From NCBI GenBank assembly GCA_001310455.1, contig BAXG01000011.1, positions 1-64,000 on the forward strand: a stretch of 64,000 bases of DNA, read 5' to 3'. How positions within the stretch are numbered: position 1 is the first letter of the stretch; every line of letters starts with the position of its first letter. The notes under the pieces are model-generated. The model was not told the DNA's origin. It did not search any database and saw only the letters and a list, made by a program, of their open reading frames with translations. This stretch comes from Photobacterium sp. JCM 19050 (GTDB lineage Bacteria; Pseudomonadota; Gammaproteobacteria; Enterobacterales; Vibrionaceae). Shown in pieces: positions 8,914 through 18,049 of this stretch. The position numbers and the translations under genes are program-made.

Positions 8914-10651
8914 ATGAAAACTGTTATTGTTACCGCGTGCCCGAGCGGGATTGCCAACGCAATCCTGGCAAAGGGAGTGCTTGAAAAAGCCGCTGCAGAT
9001 CTGGGTTGGAAGGCCAACTTTGAATGCCAGAGCAGTGTCACCCCAATCGTCCCCGTTTCGGCTGACGCTATTGTTGATGCTGATGTCGTTGTGGTTGTTG
9101 GCCCGGCAAAAGATCTGGCGCGCTTCAACGGCAAACGTGTGTTCCTTGCCCAGCCAGCGGATTGTTACGCCGATCCGAAAGCTTTCCTGACCGGTGCGGT
9201 TGATGCAGCCACTGAATTTACAGCGCCAGCAGAAGCCGCCGTTGCGGAGCAGGTCTCCTCCGGTAACAAGCGTGTTGTCGGTATCACTGCTTGCCCAACC
9301 GGCGTGGCGCATACCTTTATGGCTGCCGAGGCGCTGGAAGAGGAAGGCAAGGCGCTGGGATATGATGTCAAAATTGAAACCCGCGGGTCAGTAGGTGCGA
9401 AAAACCAGCTGACTGATGAAGAGATTGCAGCGGCTGACCTGGTATTTATCGCCGCTGACATTGAAGTGGATCTGTCCCGCTTCAACGGTAAAAAAATGTA
9501 CCGCACCAGTACCGGTGCAGCTCTGAAGAAAACCCGTCAGGAATACGAGCGAGCCTTTAACGAAGCGAGTGTTTACCAACATTCTGCGAAAGCCGGTTCA
9601 GGCTCTGAAGGTAAGCAGGAACGTACCGGTGTGTACAAACACCTGATGACAGGTGTGTCCCATATGCTTCCGCTGGTGGTAGCGGGCGGCCTTTCCATCG
9701 CCCTGTCATTCGTGTTCGGTATCGAAGCGTTTAAACAGCCGGGTACGCTGGCTGAAGCCTGATGACCATAGGCGGTGGCAGCGCCTTCGCCCTGATGGTA
9801 CCTGTGCTGGCCGGTTACATTGCGTTTTCTATCGCTGACCGTCCGGGACTTGCACCGGGTCTTATCGGCGGTATGCTGGCAAGTTCCACCGGTGCCGGTT
9901 TTATCGGCGGTATCATTGCCGGTTTCCTGGCAGGTTACACCGCGAAGTTTGTTGCTGAGAAAGTGCCGCTTCCTGCGTCCATGCAAGCACTGAAGCCGAT
10001 TCTGGTTATCCCGCTTATCGCCAGCCTGGTGACTGGCTGGTGATGATTTTCATCGTCGGTGGCCCGATTTCCGGCCTGATGGAAGCCCTTACCCAATTCC
10101 TGAATAATATGGGTTCTGCCAACGCGGTACTGCTTGGCCTGTTGCTGGGTGCGATGATGTGTTTCGACCTCGGTGGCCCGGTTAACAAGGTTGCATACAC
10201 CTTCGGTGTTGGCCTGCTGGCTTCACAAACTTATGCCCCAATGGCCGCTGTCATGGCTGCGGGTATGGTGCCAGCGCTGGGTATGGGTCTGGCAACTGTA
10301 CTGGCGCGCCGTAAGTTCTCGGCATCAGAGCGTGAAGCAGGCAAGGCATCGTTTGTACTGGGTGCGTGCTTTATCTCTGAAGGTGCGATTCCATTTGCCG
10401 CCCGTGACCCAATGCGCGTTATTCCATCCTGTGTGGCCGGTGGTGCACTGACCGGAGCCCTGTCTATGCTGTTCGGCGCCAAGCTGATGGCTCCACACGG
10501 TGGCCTGTTCGTACTTCTGATTCCAAATGCGATTCACCCGGTGATGCTGTACCTGCTGGCGATTGTCGCCGGTACCTTACTGACCGGCTTCCTGTATGCT
10601 TTCCTCAAGCAGCCGGAAGAGAGCGTTGTCCTGGAAGAAGCCAAGGCATAA
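8914..10651 (+). pseudogene. fruA: PTS fructose transporter subunit IIB'BC FruA (two frameshifts)
   Basis: Membrane fructose permease of about 579 residues that phosphorylates fructose at C1 on entry. Two tandem IIB-like domains come first: TACPSGIAN near residue 9, and GITACPTGVAHT with the active Cys. A IIC membrane domain with conserved blocks follows ([31 protein letters not shown]). Frame breaks lie at 9757-9760, where one C restores LAEALMTIGG, and at 10035-10038, where one C restores [12 protein letters not shown]. Both are single lost bases in short C runs. Last gene of fruBKA; a clear terminator follows. Confidence 0.9.
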
Positions 10652-10673
10652 CGATTTTTCAGTAAAACCCAAG

Positions 10674-10698
10674 CACCCCGGCATTCCCGGGGTGTTTT
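10674..10698 (+). terminator. Terminator of fruBKA
   Basis: An 8-bp GC-rich stem CACCCCGG/CCGGGGTG (10674-10681 with 10687-10694) with a 5-base loop and TTTT directly after, 22 bases past the fruA stop. Confidence 0.85.
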
Positions 10699-10839
10699 GC
10701 ATTTATCAAGGGTCAAACTTTCAAATCACCGCTATGCTCTGATGCATTTTTTGCATTACCTCGCTACTAACGGCATTTCACTGATTTATTCCACCACACT
10801 ACCTTGGGCACATTGCAGAATCTTCGTGTAGAGGAAATG

Positions 10840-12292
10840 ATGTCGCAATCAGTGCTTACCTTTTTGAATGCCAGAGTGTGGCAAAATGGCCGGTTTACCC
10901 AACCAGGGCCTTTTAGTGTGGTGGACGGAAAAATTGCCGGACACCATGCCCGTTACAGTGAAGGGATGGAGGGCGTGTGTATCGACCTTGAAGGTGGGTA
11001 CATCATTCCTGGTATTACCGACATCCATACCCATGCGGATTTCACGGCCAGCGATGCGCGTTCCCGCGACTATGCACTCCGTCAGGGTGTTACCCGGCAA
11101 GTTAGCGGGCTGTGCGGATTCCACCCGGTTTATGATTCATCCATTCCGAAAGAAGACTACATCCGGTATACCGGGTTCTTGGGTGATATTGCGATGCTGG
11201 ATACTGACTGGCACCGCTTTTTTAACCGCTTGAATGCAGGCGGTCCGGTTACTCGCTACCAGCTTTTCGGGCTGAACAGCTTCCTTTACAGCTTCCCGCT
11301 CGACAGCGATGAAGTCATCGAAACCCGGATTGATCAGGTGCTCGAGCAATACAACGTGCTGGAAGGTGAAGCTGATCCCAGCCGTTGCTTCCACGGGTTT
11401 AGCCTCAGCCTTAACTACCACCCGGTAAAAAGCCTCCCGGCTGAGCGTTTGTACCGCTTTATGAATGGGTTGCTGTGCAAGATGCCGGTTTGCTGCAGCT
11501 ACCATGTCCGTGACCAGAAAGACAAAATACTGGAAAGTATCCAGGAAGTTATGGCCTGGCATGAGGGTACCGGTGCACGCTGCCATATCAGCCACCTGAA
11601 GTTCGGTGGGGCAAGTCATGAGGGACAATTCCCTGCACGCTATGAGGTACTGAAGAACTGGCAACAGGAAAGCGCGTTTCCGCTGAGCTGGGATACCTAC
11701 GTTTGCCTTTGCGTCAAGCACCATTACTTCGTTTTTCCCAACCACTGATTTCTGGCAAGAAAAGAGTGAAGCGGAATTTATCGGTTGGCTGAAACAGAAC
11801 CCGCCGCCGAAACTGCCATTGACCACCATCGTGTGTGAGAACCCGGCTTATAACGGAAAGTTGCTTGGCCAAATCAGTGAAGAGATCGGTGAGTGTATTG
11901 AAAAGGCATTGTTAGTGATCTGCCGGGATTTGAACGGTGGCGGTACCTACCAGCGTGATTTCTGCCTGCCGGAAGATCTAAATTGGCTGCTCAACCAGCC
12001 GGAAACCTATATTGCGTCAGACAGTTTTGGCCTTAATCAGGTCCATCCGCGTAATACTGACACCTTTACTACCGTTTTGCACCGGGCATGGATGCAAAGT
12101 GAGCAGGCACTAACTGACATGGTGGCGCGCTTGGGAGAGGGCAGCTTAGAAGTCTTCCCAACCCTTCCGGTTGCCACGTTGGAAACTGCTCTATCGGCTG
12201 AGCTCTTTTACTTCACGCCGGTGAAGGGAAATCAGGCTGCATTCTCCAAACGGGGAACCATAGTGGGTCAGCAACATTTCTGCTTTGGCTGA
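10840..12292 (+). pseudogene. Amidohydrolase of the N-acyl-D-amino-acid deacylase type (frameshifted)
   Basis: About 484 residues. It has the amidohydrolase N-terminal metal motif GYIIPGITDIHTHADF, a Cys-Gly-rich segment, the internal motif CHISHLKFGG with its metal-ligand His, and a later SWDTY segment followed by ASSTITSFFP, which recalls the DxYPYxASST block of D-aminoacylases. A deacetylase or deacylase of an N-acylated amino acid or sugar is likely, but the substrate is unknown. The frame changes between about 11698 and 11712 (one extra or two missing bases) and reads on to 12292. ATG 10840 is chosen over ATG 10837 because GAGG is then 5 bases away. Confidence 0.65.
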
Positions 12293-12472
12293 CGGCCTAA
12301 CCCTCCCCGGCAATCGCTTTAACACGGCACTCGCGGGGTTATTCAGGGTGACTGAAACACTCAACTTTCCCATTTCCAGCCCCCTTTTTGTGGGGCATGT
12401 CAGTTGTAAATGTAAATAACGTAAACGTGTATTGATGGATCAAAGGCAGGCGGCTACATTCACGAATCTTAC

Positions 12473-12487
12473 TGAGAATTATTATTA
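12473..12487. promoter_or_regulatory. Fur box upstream of the siderophore operon
   Basis: TGAGAATTATTATTA matches the 7-1-7 Fur consensus TGATAATNATTATCA at 12 of 14 informative positions. It is centred about 32 bases before vctP, so iron-replete Fur would block the promoter. Confidence 0.75.
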
Positions 12488-12511
12488 GTTACGATAGTAG
12501 ATGGTAGCCAT

Positions 12512-13432
12512 ATGAAGACGAACACCAAGCGTATCTCCACGCTTCTGACAGCACTGCTCGCCCTCGTATCCAGCCAGGTGATGGCCAAGCCGGTCACCGT
12601 TGAACATATGTTCGGCACCACTGAACTGGAATCCAAGCCACAGCGTGTGGTGGTTATGGGCATCGGCCCACTGGATGCACTGGATTACTTTGGTATCGAC
12701 CCGGTTGCTGTCTCTACATCAGCCGTAACGCCTGACTACCTGAAAAAATACACTCAGGGTTATGCCTCTTCCGGCAGCCTGCATGAGCCGGATTTTGAAT
12801 CTATCTTCACCCAGAAACCGGATCTGATCATTACCGGGCCACGCGCTTCAGAATCTTATAAAGAGCTCTCTGAAATTGCCCCGACTGTTGTTTTTGCCAT
12901 CGACAACAAAAAAGGCTACTGGCCTGAAACCCAGAAGCAGTGGCGTATGCTCGGCAAAATCTTCGAAATTGAAGACATGGTTGAAGCAAAAATTGCCAAT
13001 GTAGATGCCAAATTCAGCGCAATTCGGAGTAATAACCAGTCCAGCGACTATGATGCCCTGACAGTAATGAGCGCTGGTGGCAACATTTCAACCTTTGGCC
13101 CCGGTTCACGATTTGCCGTTATCTACAGCGATTTCGGCTTCAAGGAAAATGTTCAGGCAGTGAAAGCCAAAACCCATGGTGACCTGATTTCCTATGAATT
13201 TATCCGGGAGAAGAACCCTAGTACCGTGTTGGTCCTGGATAAAGATGCCCTGTTCAACCCGGATAACAGCACGGCTGCAGCAGAGTTTGCCAATGATCTG
13301 ATTAAGACCACCAAGGCCTACCAACAAAACCGAATTGCCTTCCTGGATATGGATGCGTGGTACCTGGCGATCGCGGGTGTGACTGCGACCGACCAGATGA
13401 TCAAAGACGTTTCCGGCGTATCTGCCAACTAA
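12512..13432 (+). CDS. vctP: Catechol-siderophore ABC transporter, periplasmic binding protein (VctP/FatB type)
   Basis: A 306-residue periplasmic protein with an N-terminal signal peptide ending near SSQVMA. The class III binding-protein fold is seen in the blocks KPQRVVVMGIGPLDALDYFG, KPDLIITGPRASE and LAIAGVTATDQMIKDV. Its relatives (VctP, CeuE, FatB) bind ferric catechol siderophores such as enterobactin or vibriobactin products and hand them to an inner-membrane ABC pump. Genes for two permeases and an ATPase follow, together with a siderophore-interacting flavoprotein. A Fur box lies 25 bases upstream. The exact siderophore is inferred, not shown. Confidence 0.85.
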   Translation: MKTNTKRISTLLTALLALVSSQVMAKPVTVEHMFGTTELESKPQRVVVMGIGPLDALDYFGIDPVAVSTSAVTPDYLKKYTQGYASSGSLHEPDFESIFTQKPDLIITGPRASESYKELSEIAPTVVFAIDNKKGYWPETQKQWRMLGKIFEIEDMVEAKIANVDAKFSAIRSNNQSSDYDALTVMSAGGNISTFGPGSRFAVIYSDFGFKENVQAVKAKTHGDLISYEFIREKNPSTVLVLDKDALFNPDNSTAAAEFANDLIKTTKAYQQNRIAFLDMDAWYLAIAGVTATDQMIKDVSGVSAN

Positions 13433-13498
13433 TCATTTAAAGGTATATACCCAATCCATTCTTGCTGAAAACTGCACTTAGAAGTGGTTTGGGTATAC

Positions 13499-13524
13499 CA
13501 CCTCCGTCACTGCGGAGGTGTTTT
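13499..13524 (+). terminator. Hairpin with T-run between vctP and vctD
   Basis: An 8-bp stem CACCTCCG/CGGAGGTG (13499-13506 with 13513-13520) with a 6-base loop and TTTT. It lies after vctP and before the best vctD start, so it may terminate part of the transcripts and give more binding protein than permease. It is flanked by an inverted pair TATACCCAA ... TTGGGTATA (13448-13496). Confidence 0.65.
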
Positions 13525-13554
13525 CCCGCGTGGTTCTCACGCCGAGGTTTTTGT

Positions 13555-14490
13555 TTGAGAACGTTACTTTTCCTCCTTGTCGCACTGAGTGTTGCGTCCC
13601 TTTTTGTTGGTGTGGCAAACGTCACTCCCCAAAAAATCATTGCCGGTGACAACGAAGCGCTTTTCCTGCTGTTTACCAGCCGACTTCCACGACTTATCGC
13701 CATTTTGCTTGCCGGTGCCGGGCTCAGTATTGCCGGGCTTATCATGCAGCAGCTCAGCCAGAACCGGTTTGCCGCACCGTCGACATCCGGCACCATCGAG
13801 TGCGCAATGTTTGGCTATGTGCTTAGCCTGATTATTTTCGGAAACGGGGATCAACTTTGGCTTGTCTTTGCCTGTGCGATGGGCGGCACCTTACTGTTTA
13901 TTCGCTTTATCCATCAACTCCAGTTTAAGAACGCGGTGTTTGTCCCGCTGGTGGGAATTGTTTTTGGCAATGTGGTTGGGGCAATGGCGTCTTTTATCGG
14001 ATACAAATATGACGTGCTGCAAAACCTGACCGGCTGGTCGGTAGCGAACTTTGCCAACATTCTTGAAGGCGATTTTGAACTGCTCTATATCGCGATTCCG
14101 GTTGGGATTATGAGCTATCTCTATGCTGCCCGTATTTCTGCTGTGGGCCTTGGCCGAGACTTTGCGCTGAACCTTGGGTTGAATTACCAGCAGGTGGTGT
14201 TTATTGGCGTCCTGCTGGTTTCGGTGATGTCTGCCAGTGTGGTGATGATTGTCGGACAGTTGCCGTTTCTCGGCCTGATTGTACCGAACCTTGTCAGCCG
14301 GATTTACGGTGACAACCTGCGCCGCAATATCCCCATTACTGCCATTGCCGGTGCCTTACTGGTGCTCGCGTGTGATATCGCCGGGCGTCTGATTATCTTC
14401 CCTTATGAAATGCCGATTTCCATGATTATCAGCATCCTTGGCGGGACGGGTTTTATCTACCTGATTGTGCGGGGGCAGAGAGATGCTTAA
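13555..14490 (+). CDS. vctD: Catechol-siderophore ABC transporter permease (FecCD family), VctD type
   Basis: A 311-residue integral membrane protein of the FecCD/BtuC family with about nine to ten hydrophobic helices. Conserved blocks include SRLPRLIAILLAGAGLSIAG near the N-terminus and GQLPFLGLIVPNLVSRIYG, the loop that meets the ATPase. The frame is open further upstream (from 13462), but that stretch encodes the intergenic hairpin. TTG 13555 with GAGG 7 bases before it gives the normal family length. The stop overlaps the vctG start, so the two permeases are translationally coupled and probably form a heterodimer. Confidence 0.83.
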   Translation: MRTLLFLLVALSVASLFVGVANVTPQKIIAGDNEALFLLFTSRLPRLIAILLAGAGLSIAGLIMQQLSQNRFAAPSTSGTIECAMFGYVLSLIIFGNGDQLWLVFACAMGGTLLFIRFIHQLQFKNAVFVPLVGIVFGNVVGAMASFIGYKYDVLQNLTGWSVANFANILEGDFELLYIAIPVGIMSYLYAARISAVGLGRDFALNLGLNYQQVVFIGVLLVSVMSASVVMIVGQLPFLGLIVPNLVSRIYGDNLRRNIPITAIAGALLVLACDIAGRLIIFPYEMPISMIISILGGTGFIYLIVRGQRDA

Positions 14491-15451
14491 CCGAATTACG
14501 CTGTCTGACAACGTTAAGCTTTATATTCTTGCCGTGATGGCCATTGTCCTGACTGGCCTGTTCTTGTTTGCCGGGCTGGATGCAGAAAACTACCGCTACT
14601 TCCTGTCACGACGGACACCGAAAGTGCTTGCGATGGTGCTCGCAAGTATCGCGATCGCCCAGTCGTCGCTGACGTTCCAGACAATCACCAACAACCGCAT
14701 CCTGACGCCGGGGATTATGGGCTTTGACTCCCTTTATCTGCTTACCCAGGTATTAGTGGTGGTGCTGCTTGGAGCCACCAGTGCTGCGGTTCTCAACCCG
14801 ATGCTGAACTTCGGCCTGTCAGTGGTTGTCATGGTGGTGTTTTCCATGTTGTTGTTCGGCTTTTATTTCCGGGGGCAGGGAGGGAATGTTCTCGTTCTGC
14901 TGCTTCTTGGTGTGATATTCGGCCAGCTTTTCAGCAATGTCGCCTCGTTTTTTACCATGCTGATGGACCCGAACGACTTCGCCACTGTGCAGGCAAATAT
15001 GTTTGCCAGCTTCAACAACATCAACCGGGAACTGGTGTATTACAACGCCATTCCATTATTGGTGGTCTGTGTGCTGATGTTCCGTATGCACAGGGTACTG
15101 GATGTGTTCTGGCTGGACAGGGATAACGCTGTGAGTCTTGGTGTCCCGGTGGAAAAAGTGACCCGTAATGTGCTGATTCTGTCTGCCATCCTTATCGCCA
15201 TTTCCACCGCGCTTGTTGGCCCGGTCCTGTTTTTTGGCCTGTTGGTTGCCAACCTCAGCCGGGAGCTGTTTAACACCTACCGGCACCGGACCTTACTGGT
15301 CGCCTCGTCCCTGCTGTCTGTCAGCATGATCCTGGGCGGGCAGTGGCTGGTAGAGAACCTGTTCAGCTTTGAAACCACGCTTAGCGTGATCATTAATTTT
15401 GCCGGTGGGCTGTATTTCCTCTCCCTGCTGGTGCGTCAGAAGATTCAGTAA
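14483..15451 (+). CDS. vctG: Catechol-siderophore ABC transporter permease (FecCD family), VctG type
   Basis: A 322-residue second permease of the same family. It has helices throughout and the typical LSRRTPKVLAMVLASIAIAQS and VGPVLFFGLLVANLSRELFN segments. ATG 14483 lies inside the end of vctD (8-base overlap) and is preferred over the in-frame TTG at 14465. It is 8 bases from the ATPase gene. Together with VctD it would form the transmembrane channel. Confidence 0.85.
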   Translation: MLNRITLSDNVKLYILAVMAIVLTGLFLFAGLDAENYRYFLSRRTPKVLAMVLASIAIAQSSLTFQTITNNRILTPGIMGFDSLYLLTQVLVVVLLGATSAAVLNPMLNFGLSVVVMVVFSMLLFGFYFRGQGGNVLVLLLLGVIFGQLFSNVASFFTMLMDPNDFATVQANMFASFNNINRELVYYNAIPLLVVCVLMFRMHRVLDVFWLDRDNAVSLGVPVEKVTRNVLILSAILIAISTALVGPVLFFGLLVANLSRELFNTYRHRTLLVASSLLSVSMILGGQWLVENLFSFETTLSVIINFAGGLYFLSLLVRQKIQ

Positions 15452-15459
15452 GGCAATAC

Positions 15460-16220
15460 ATGATTTCCCTAAAAAACCTGACCAAACTGTTTGGCAATAC
15501 TGCTGTGGTAGACAAAGCGTCGGCCTCTTTCAAAAAAGGGGAGGTGACTGCGATTATTGGCCCCAACGGAGCCGGGAAAAGTACCCTGCTGTCTATGGCC
15601 TGTCGTCTTCTGAGCCGTGATGAGGGTGAGGTGTGGATAGAAAGCAAAGAGCTGGTGGAGTGGGATACCAAGACGCTTGCCAAAAAGCTCGCTGTATTGC
15701 GCCAGTCCAACAACATCACCATGCGGTTTACAGTGCGTGAACTGGTTTCCTTTGGCCGTTTTCCCCACAGTGGCGGACGGCTCACCAAGGAGGATGACGT
15801 GATTATTGACAGGGCAATTCGCTATCTCGACCTGGAAGCTATCCAATACAACTACCTGGATAAACTGAGTGGCGGCCAGCGCCAGCTTGCTTTTATCGCA
15901 TGGTGATTGCCCAGGACACCGATTACGTGTTCCTCGATGAACCACTGAACAATTTGGATATCAAGCATGCACGCCAGATCATGACAAATATCCGTACCCT
16001 AGCCCGGGACCTTGGTAAAGCTGTGGTCATTGTGATCCACGATATTAACTTCGCATCCTGCTTCTCTGACAACATTATCGCCCTGAAAAAAGGCAAAGTG
16101 ATGGTTCAGGGAACGGTCGAGGAGGTGATTCAAAGCGACGTGCTGACGGCAATTTATGAAACGCCATTTACCGTTCATGAAATGGAAGGCAAACGTATTT
16201 GTCTTTTCTATGGGGAGTGA
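15460..16220 (+). pseudogene. vctC: Catechol-siderophore ABC transporter ATPase, VctC type (frameshifted)
   Basis: About 253 residues. All ABC motifs are visible: Walker A GPNGAGKST, the signature LSGGQRQL, Walker B YVFLDEPLNNLD and the switch His in VIVIHDINFA. It powers ferric-siderophore import through VctD/VctG. The frame breaks at 15897-15900: ATCGCATGGTG needs one base to read AFIAMVIAQDTDYVF, as in the family. A single lost base in the middle of an essential motif, flanked by intact sequence, suggests a sequencing artefact. The stop is 2 bases before the next gene. Confidence 0.88.
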
Positions 16221-16222
16221 TC

Positions 16223-17014
16223 ATGAAAAAACGTCCAAACCCGGCTATCGCAACCGTGGTGAAATCAGAAACCGTGACACCGAATATGCAACGCATCACG
16301 TTGGAGTCAGAGCGCTTTAGCAGCTATCCGGAAGACTGTGAAAGCGGTTATGTAAAACTGCTTTTTAGCCCGTCCGGTACAACGGATATCAGTGCTTTGC
16401 CGGAAGGTGATCGCCCGCGGATGCGTACTTACACCATCCGCCGTTTCTTCCCTGAGCAATGCCGGATTGAAATTGATATGGTTCGCCACACGGAACATGG
16501 TGAAAAAACTGAAGGAGCTGGAATGGCCGCAAACTGGGCCGTCACCACCAAAGCCGGAGACACCATTGGTATCGCCGGACCCGGGACGATCCAGAACCTG
16601 AACCCAGATGCGGACTGGTTTTTCTTTTGCGCAGACATGACAGCTTTACCGGCTTTGACCGGCAAACTGCGAAAGCTCCCGGTTTCGGCAAAAGGGTATG
16701 CGGTTATTGAGGTACAAAGCGCGGACGACTTTCAGGATTTGGATGCGCCGGAGGGGATTTCCCTGACATGGGTGGTGGCGACAGAAAATAAGGACGTATT
16801 AGCTGACGCAGCAAAAGCCCTGCCTTGGCAGGAGGGGATAGTTTCTATCTGGAGCGCCAGCGAATTCTCCACCATGCGTACCTTGCGTGATTATTTTCAC
16901 AACGAGCGTAATGTTGACCGGGAAAATATCTATATCAGCAGCTACTGGAAACGGGGCGTTACCGAAGAGGGCCACAAAGTTCTTAAAGCGGAAGATGCTG
17001 AGGCGAATGGCTAA
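16223..17014 (+). CDS. Siderophore-interacting protein (ViuB-like FAD reductase)
   Basis: A 263-residue cytoplasmic protein. The N-terminal FAD-binding half carries the flavin motif RMRTYTIRRF, and the C-terminal SIP half ends with ENIYISSYWKRGVTEEGHKV. Relatives such as ViuB and YqjH reduce ferric siderophores after import and so release iron, which fits its place as last gene of the Fur-controlled importer operon. GGGGAG lies 6 bases before ATG 16223, overlapping the end of vctC. The in-frame upstream TTG is not used. A terminator follows closely. Confidence 0.85.
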   Translation: MKKRPNPAIATVVKSETVTPNMQRITLESERFSSYPEDCESGYVKLLFSPSGTTDISALPEGDRPRMRTYTIRRFFPEQCRIEIDMVRHTEHGEKTEGAGMAANWAVTTKAGDTIGIAGPGTIQNLNPDADWFFFCADMTALPALTGKLRKLPVSAKGYAVIEVQSADDFQDLDAPEGISLTWVVATENKDVLADAAKALPWQEGIVSIWSASEFSTMRTLRDYFHNERNVDRENIYISSYWKRGVTEEGHKVLKAEDAEANG

Positions 17015-17031
17015 GATTGGGAATGATTGCA

Positions 17032-17054
17032 AGGCGCTGTGACAGCGCCTTTTT
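17032..17054 (+). terminator. Terminator of the siderophore operon
   Basis: An 8-bp stem GGCGCTGT/ACAGCGCC (17033-17040 with 17042-17049) followed by TTTTT, 18 bases past the stop of the siderophore-interacting protein. Confidence 0.85.
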
Positions 17055-17347
17055 AATGCCTTAAAAAGAGTGAGTAGGGACAAACTGATTATTCAAAGAA
17101 TGCCGTTCATCCGGTTAGTTGTTCCAGGGAAGGCGGGGATTCAGAGTAATGGATTATAACAGTGATGTTTGCCTGCCAATCATTGTTTGATAAGGAGGTA
17201 AGTCAAACCTAAGTTGTACTTTTTCATATGGATTATTCAAGCACTGAGGTTTACATCGAATAATTGGACAACAGTTTTTTCATATTTTTTGTTAGGACGC
17301 ATTTACGGTGACAGCCGTGTTAGGGTGACAAATATTACGTTTGAAAA

Positions 17348-17362
17348 GTGTACTAAGTACAC
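17348..17362. promoter_or_regulatory. Palindromic operator of the HigBA-type module
   Basis: GTGTACTAAGTACAC is a perfect 7-1-7 palindrome 27 bases before the toxin gene. Xre-type antitoxins commonly bind such TGTAC/GTACA dyads to repress their own operon. Confidence 0.7.
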
Positions 17363-17389
17363 CTAAAATGCCTTTACAGGGAGTTTGCT

Positions 17390-17722
17390 TTGAGCCATGC
17401 CATTGAGTTTATTGAAACATCAATAGTCACAAAGCAGATTAGGGAGTTGGCAACGGATGACGAGTTAAGAAAGCTACAAGTTGAACTTATCGCTCAACCA
17501 GAAAAAGGCGATTTGATCAGAGATACCGGCGGACTTCGCAAAGTGAGAATGTCGATTGGGAATCAGGGGAAAAGTGGAGGTGTTCGTGTAATCTATTTCC
17601 TCGTCCATGCCGAAAAAATTTTCTTGATTTTAGCGTATGCTAAAACGGTTAAGGATTCCTTGACCAGTGCAGAAAAAGCGCAACTCAGAACGCTGGTAGC
17701 CAAACTGAAAGGAGAGAGCTGA
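17390..17722 (+). CDS. higB: HigB2/RelE-family mRNA interferase toxin
   Basis: A 110-residue toxin of the RelE/HigB superfamily. The core GDLIRDTGGLRKVRMS...GKSGGVRVIYF closely matches the HigB2 pattern (GDVIxGTGGLRKIR...GKRGGxRIIYY). Such toxins cleave mRNA on the ribosome. The start is TTG 17390, with GGAG 6 bases upstream and no better start in frame. The toxin gene comes first and the antitoxin second, the reverse of most modules but usual for higBA. It overlaps higA by one base, which couples their translation. Confidence 0.85.
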   Translation: MSHAIEFIETSIVTKQIRELATDDELRKLQVELIAQPEKGDLIRDTGGLRKVRMSIGNQGKSGGVRVIYFLVHAEKIFLILAYAKTVKDSLTSAEKAQLRTLVAKLKGES

Positions 17723-18006
17723 TGAGTATTTTTGAAGATCTGAAAGCATCCCTGAATGAAGCCGTCGATATTGAACATGGTAAGCAGGACGCATCCCGTA
17801 TAACCCGTTATCAGGTTGCCGATGTAAAGGCGATTCGGACGCAATTAAATGTATCCCAGAAGGAGTTTGCTGAAGCCCTTGGTACGAGTGTTGATACGAT
17901 TAAAAGCTGGGAAAAAAAGCGACGTAATCCTACTGGGTTAGCTGCGAAGGTTCTTGCTACAATTCAGGATAATCCTTCTGTGTTTCACCAGCTTGCCGCT
18001 CATTGA
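17722..18006 (+). CDS. higA: HigA-type antitoxin, Xre-family HTH protein
   Basis: A 94-residue antitoxin. Its C-terminal half is an Xre helix-turn-helix (IRTQLNVSQKEFAEALGTSVDTIKSWEKKRRNP). The N-terminal half should wrap and neutralise the toxin. It probably binds the palindrome at 17348-17362 with HigB as corepressor. Start ATG overlaps the toxin stop (TGATG). Downstream is a short convergent gap to the acetyltransferase gene. Confidence 0.87.
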   Translation: MSIFEDLKASLNEAVDIEHGKQDASRITRYQVADVKAIRTQLNVSQKEFAEALGTSVDTIKSWEKKRRNPTGLAAKVLATIQDNPSVFHQLAAH

Positions 18007-18049
18007 ATTAGAATACTGCCACGCCTTCGACAGAATGACAGTATTTAAC

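Larger units (their letters stand above)
17015..17389. other. Intergenic region before the toxin-antitoxin pair
   Basis: A 375-base gap. It starts with the siderophore-operon terminator (17032-17054), continues as AT-rich DNA with no supported gene, and ends with the toxin-antitoxin promoter and its palindrome at 17348-17362. An isolated AAGGAGGT near 17191 is not followed by a usable start. Confidence 0.5.

Noticed and set aside
17150-17265. Two very short frames (MDYNSD..., MDYSST...) near an AAGGAGGT before the toxin-antitoxin pair
   Set aside because: The ribosome-site-like sequence is not placed correctly for either start and neither shows leader-peptide features or a downstream terminator.
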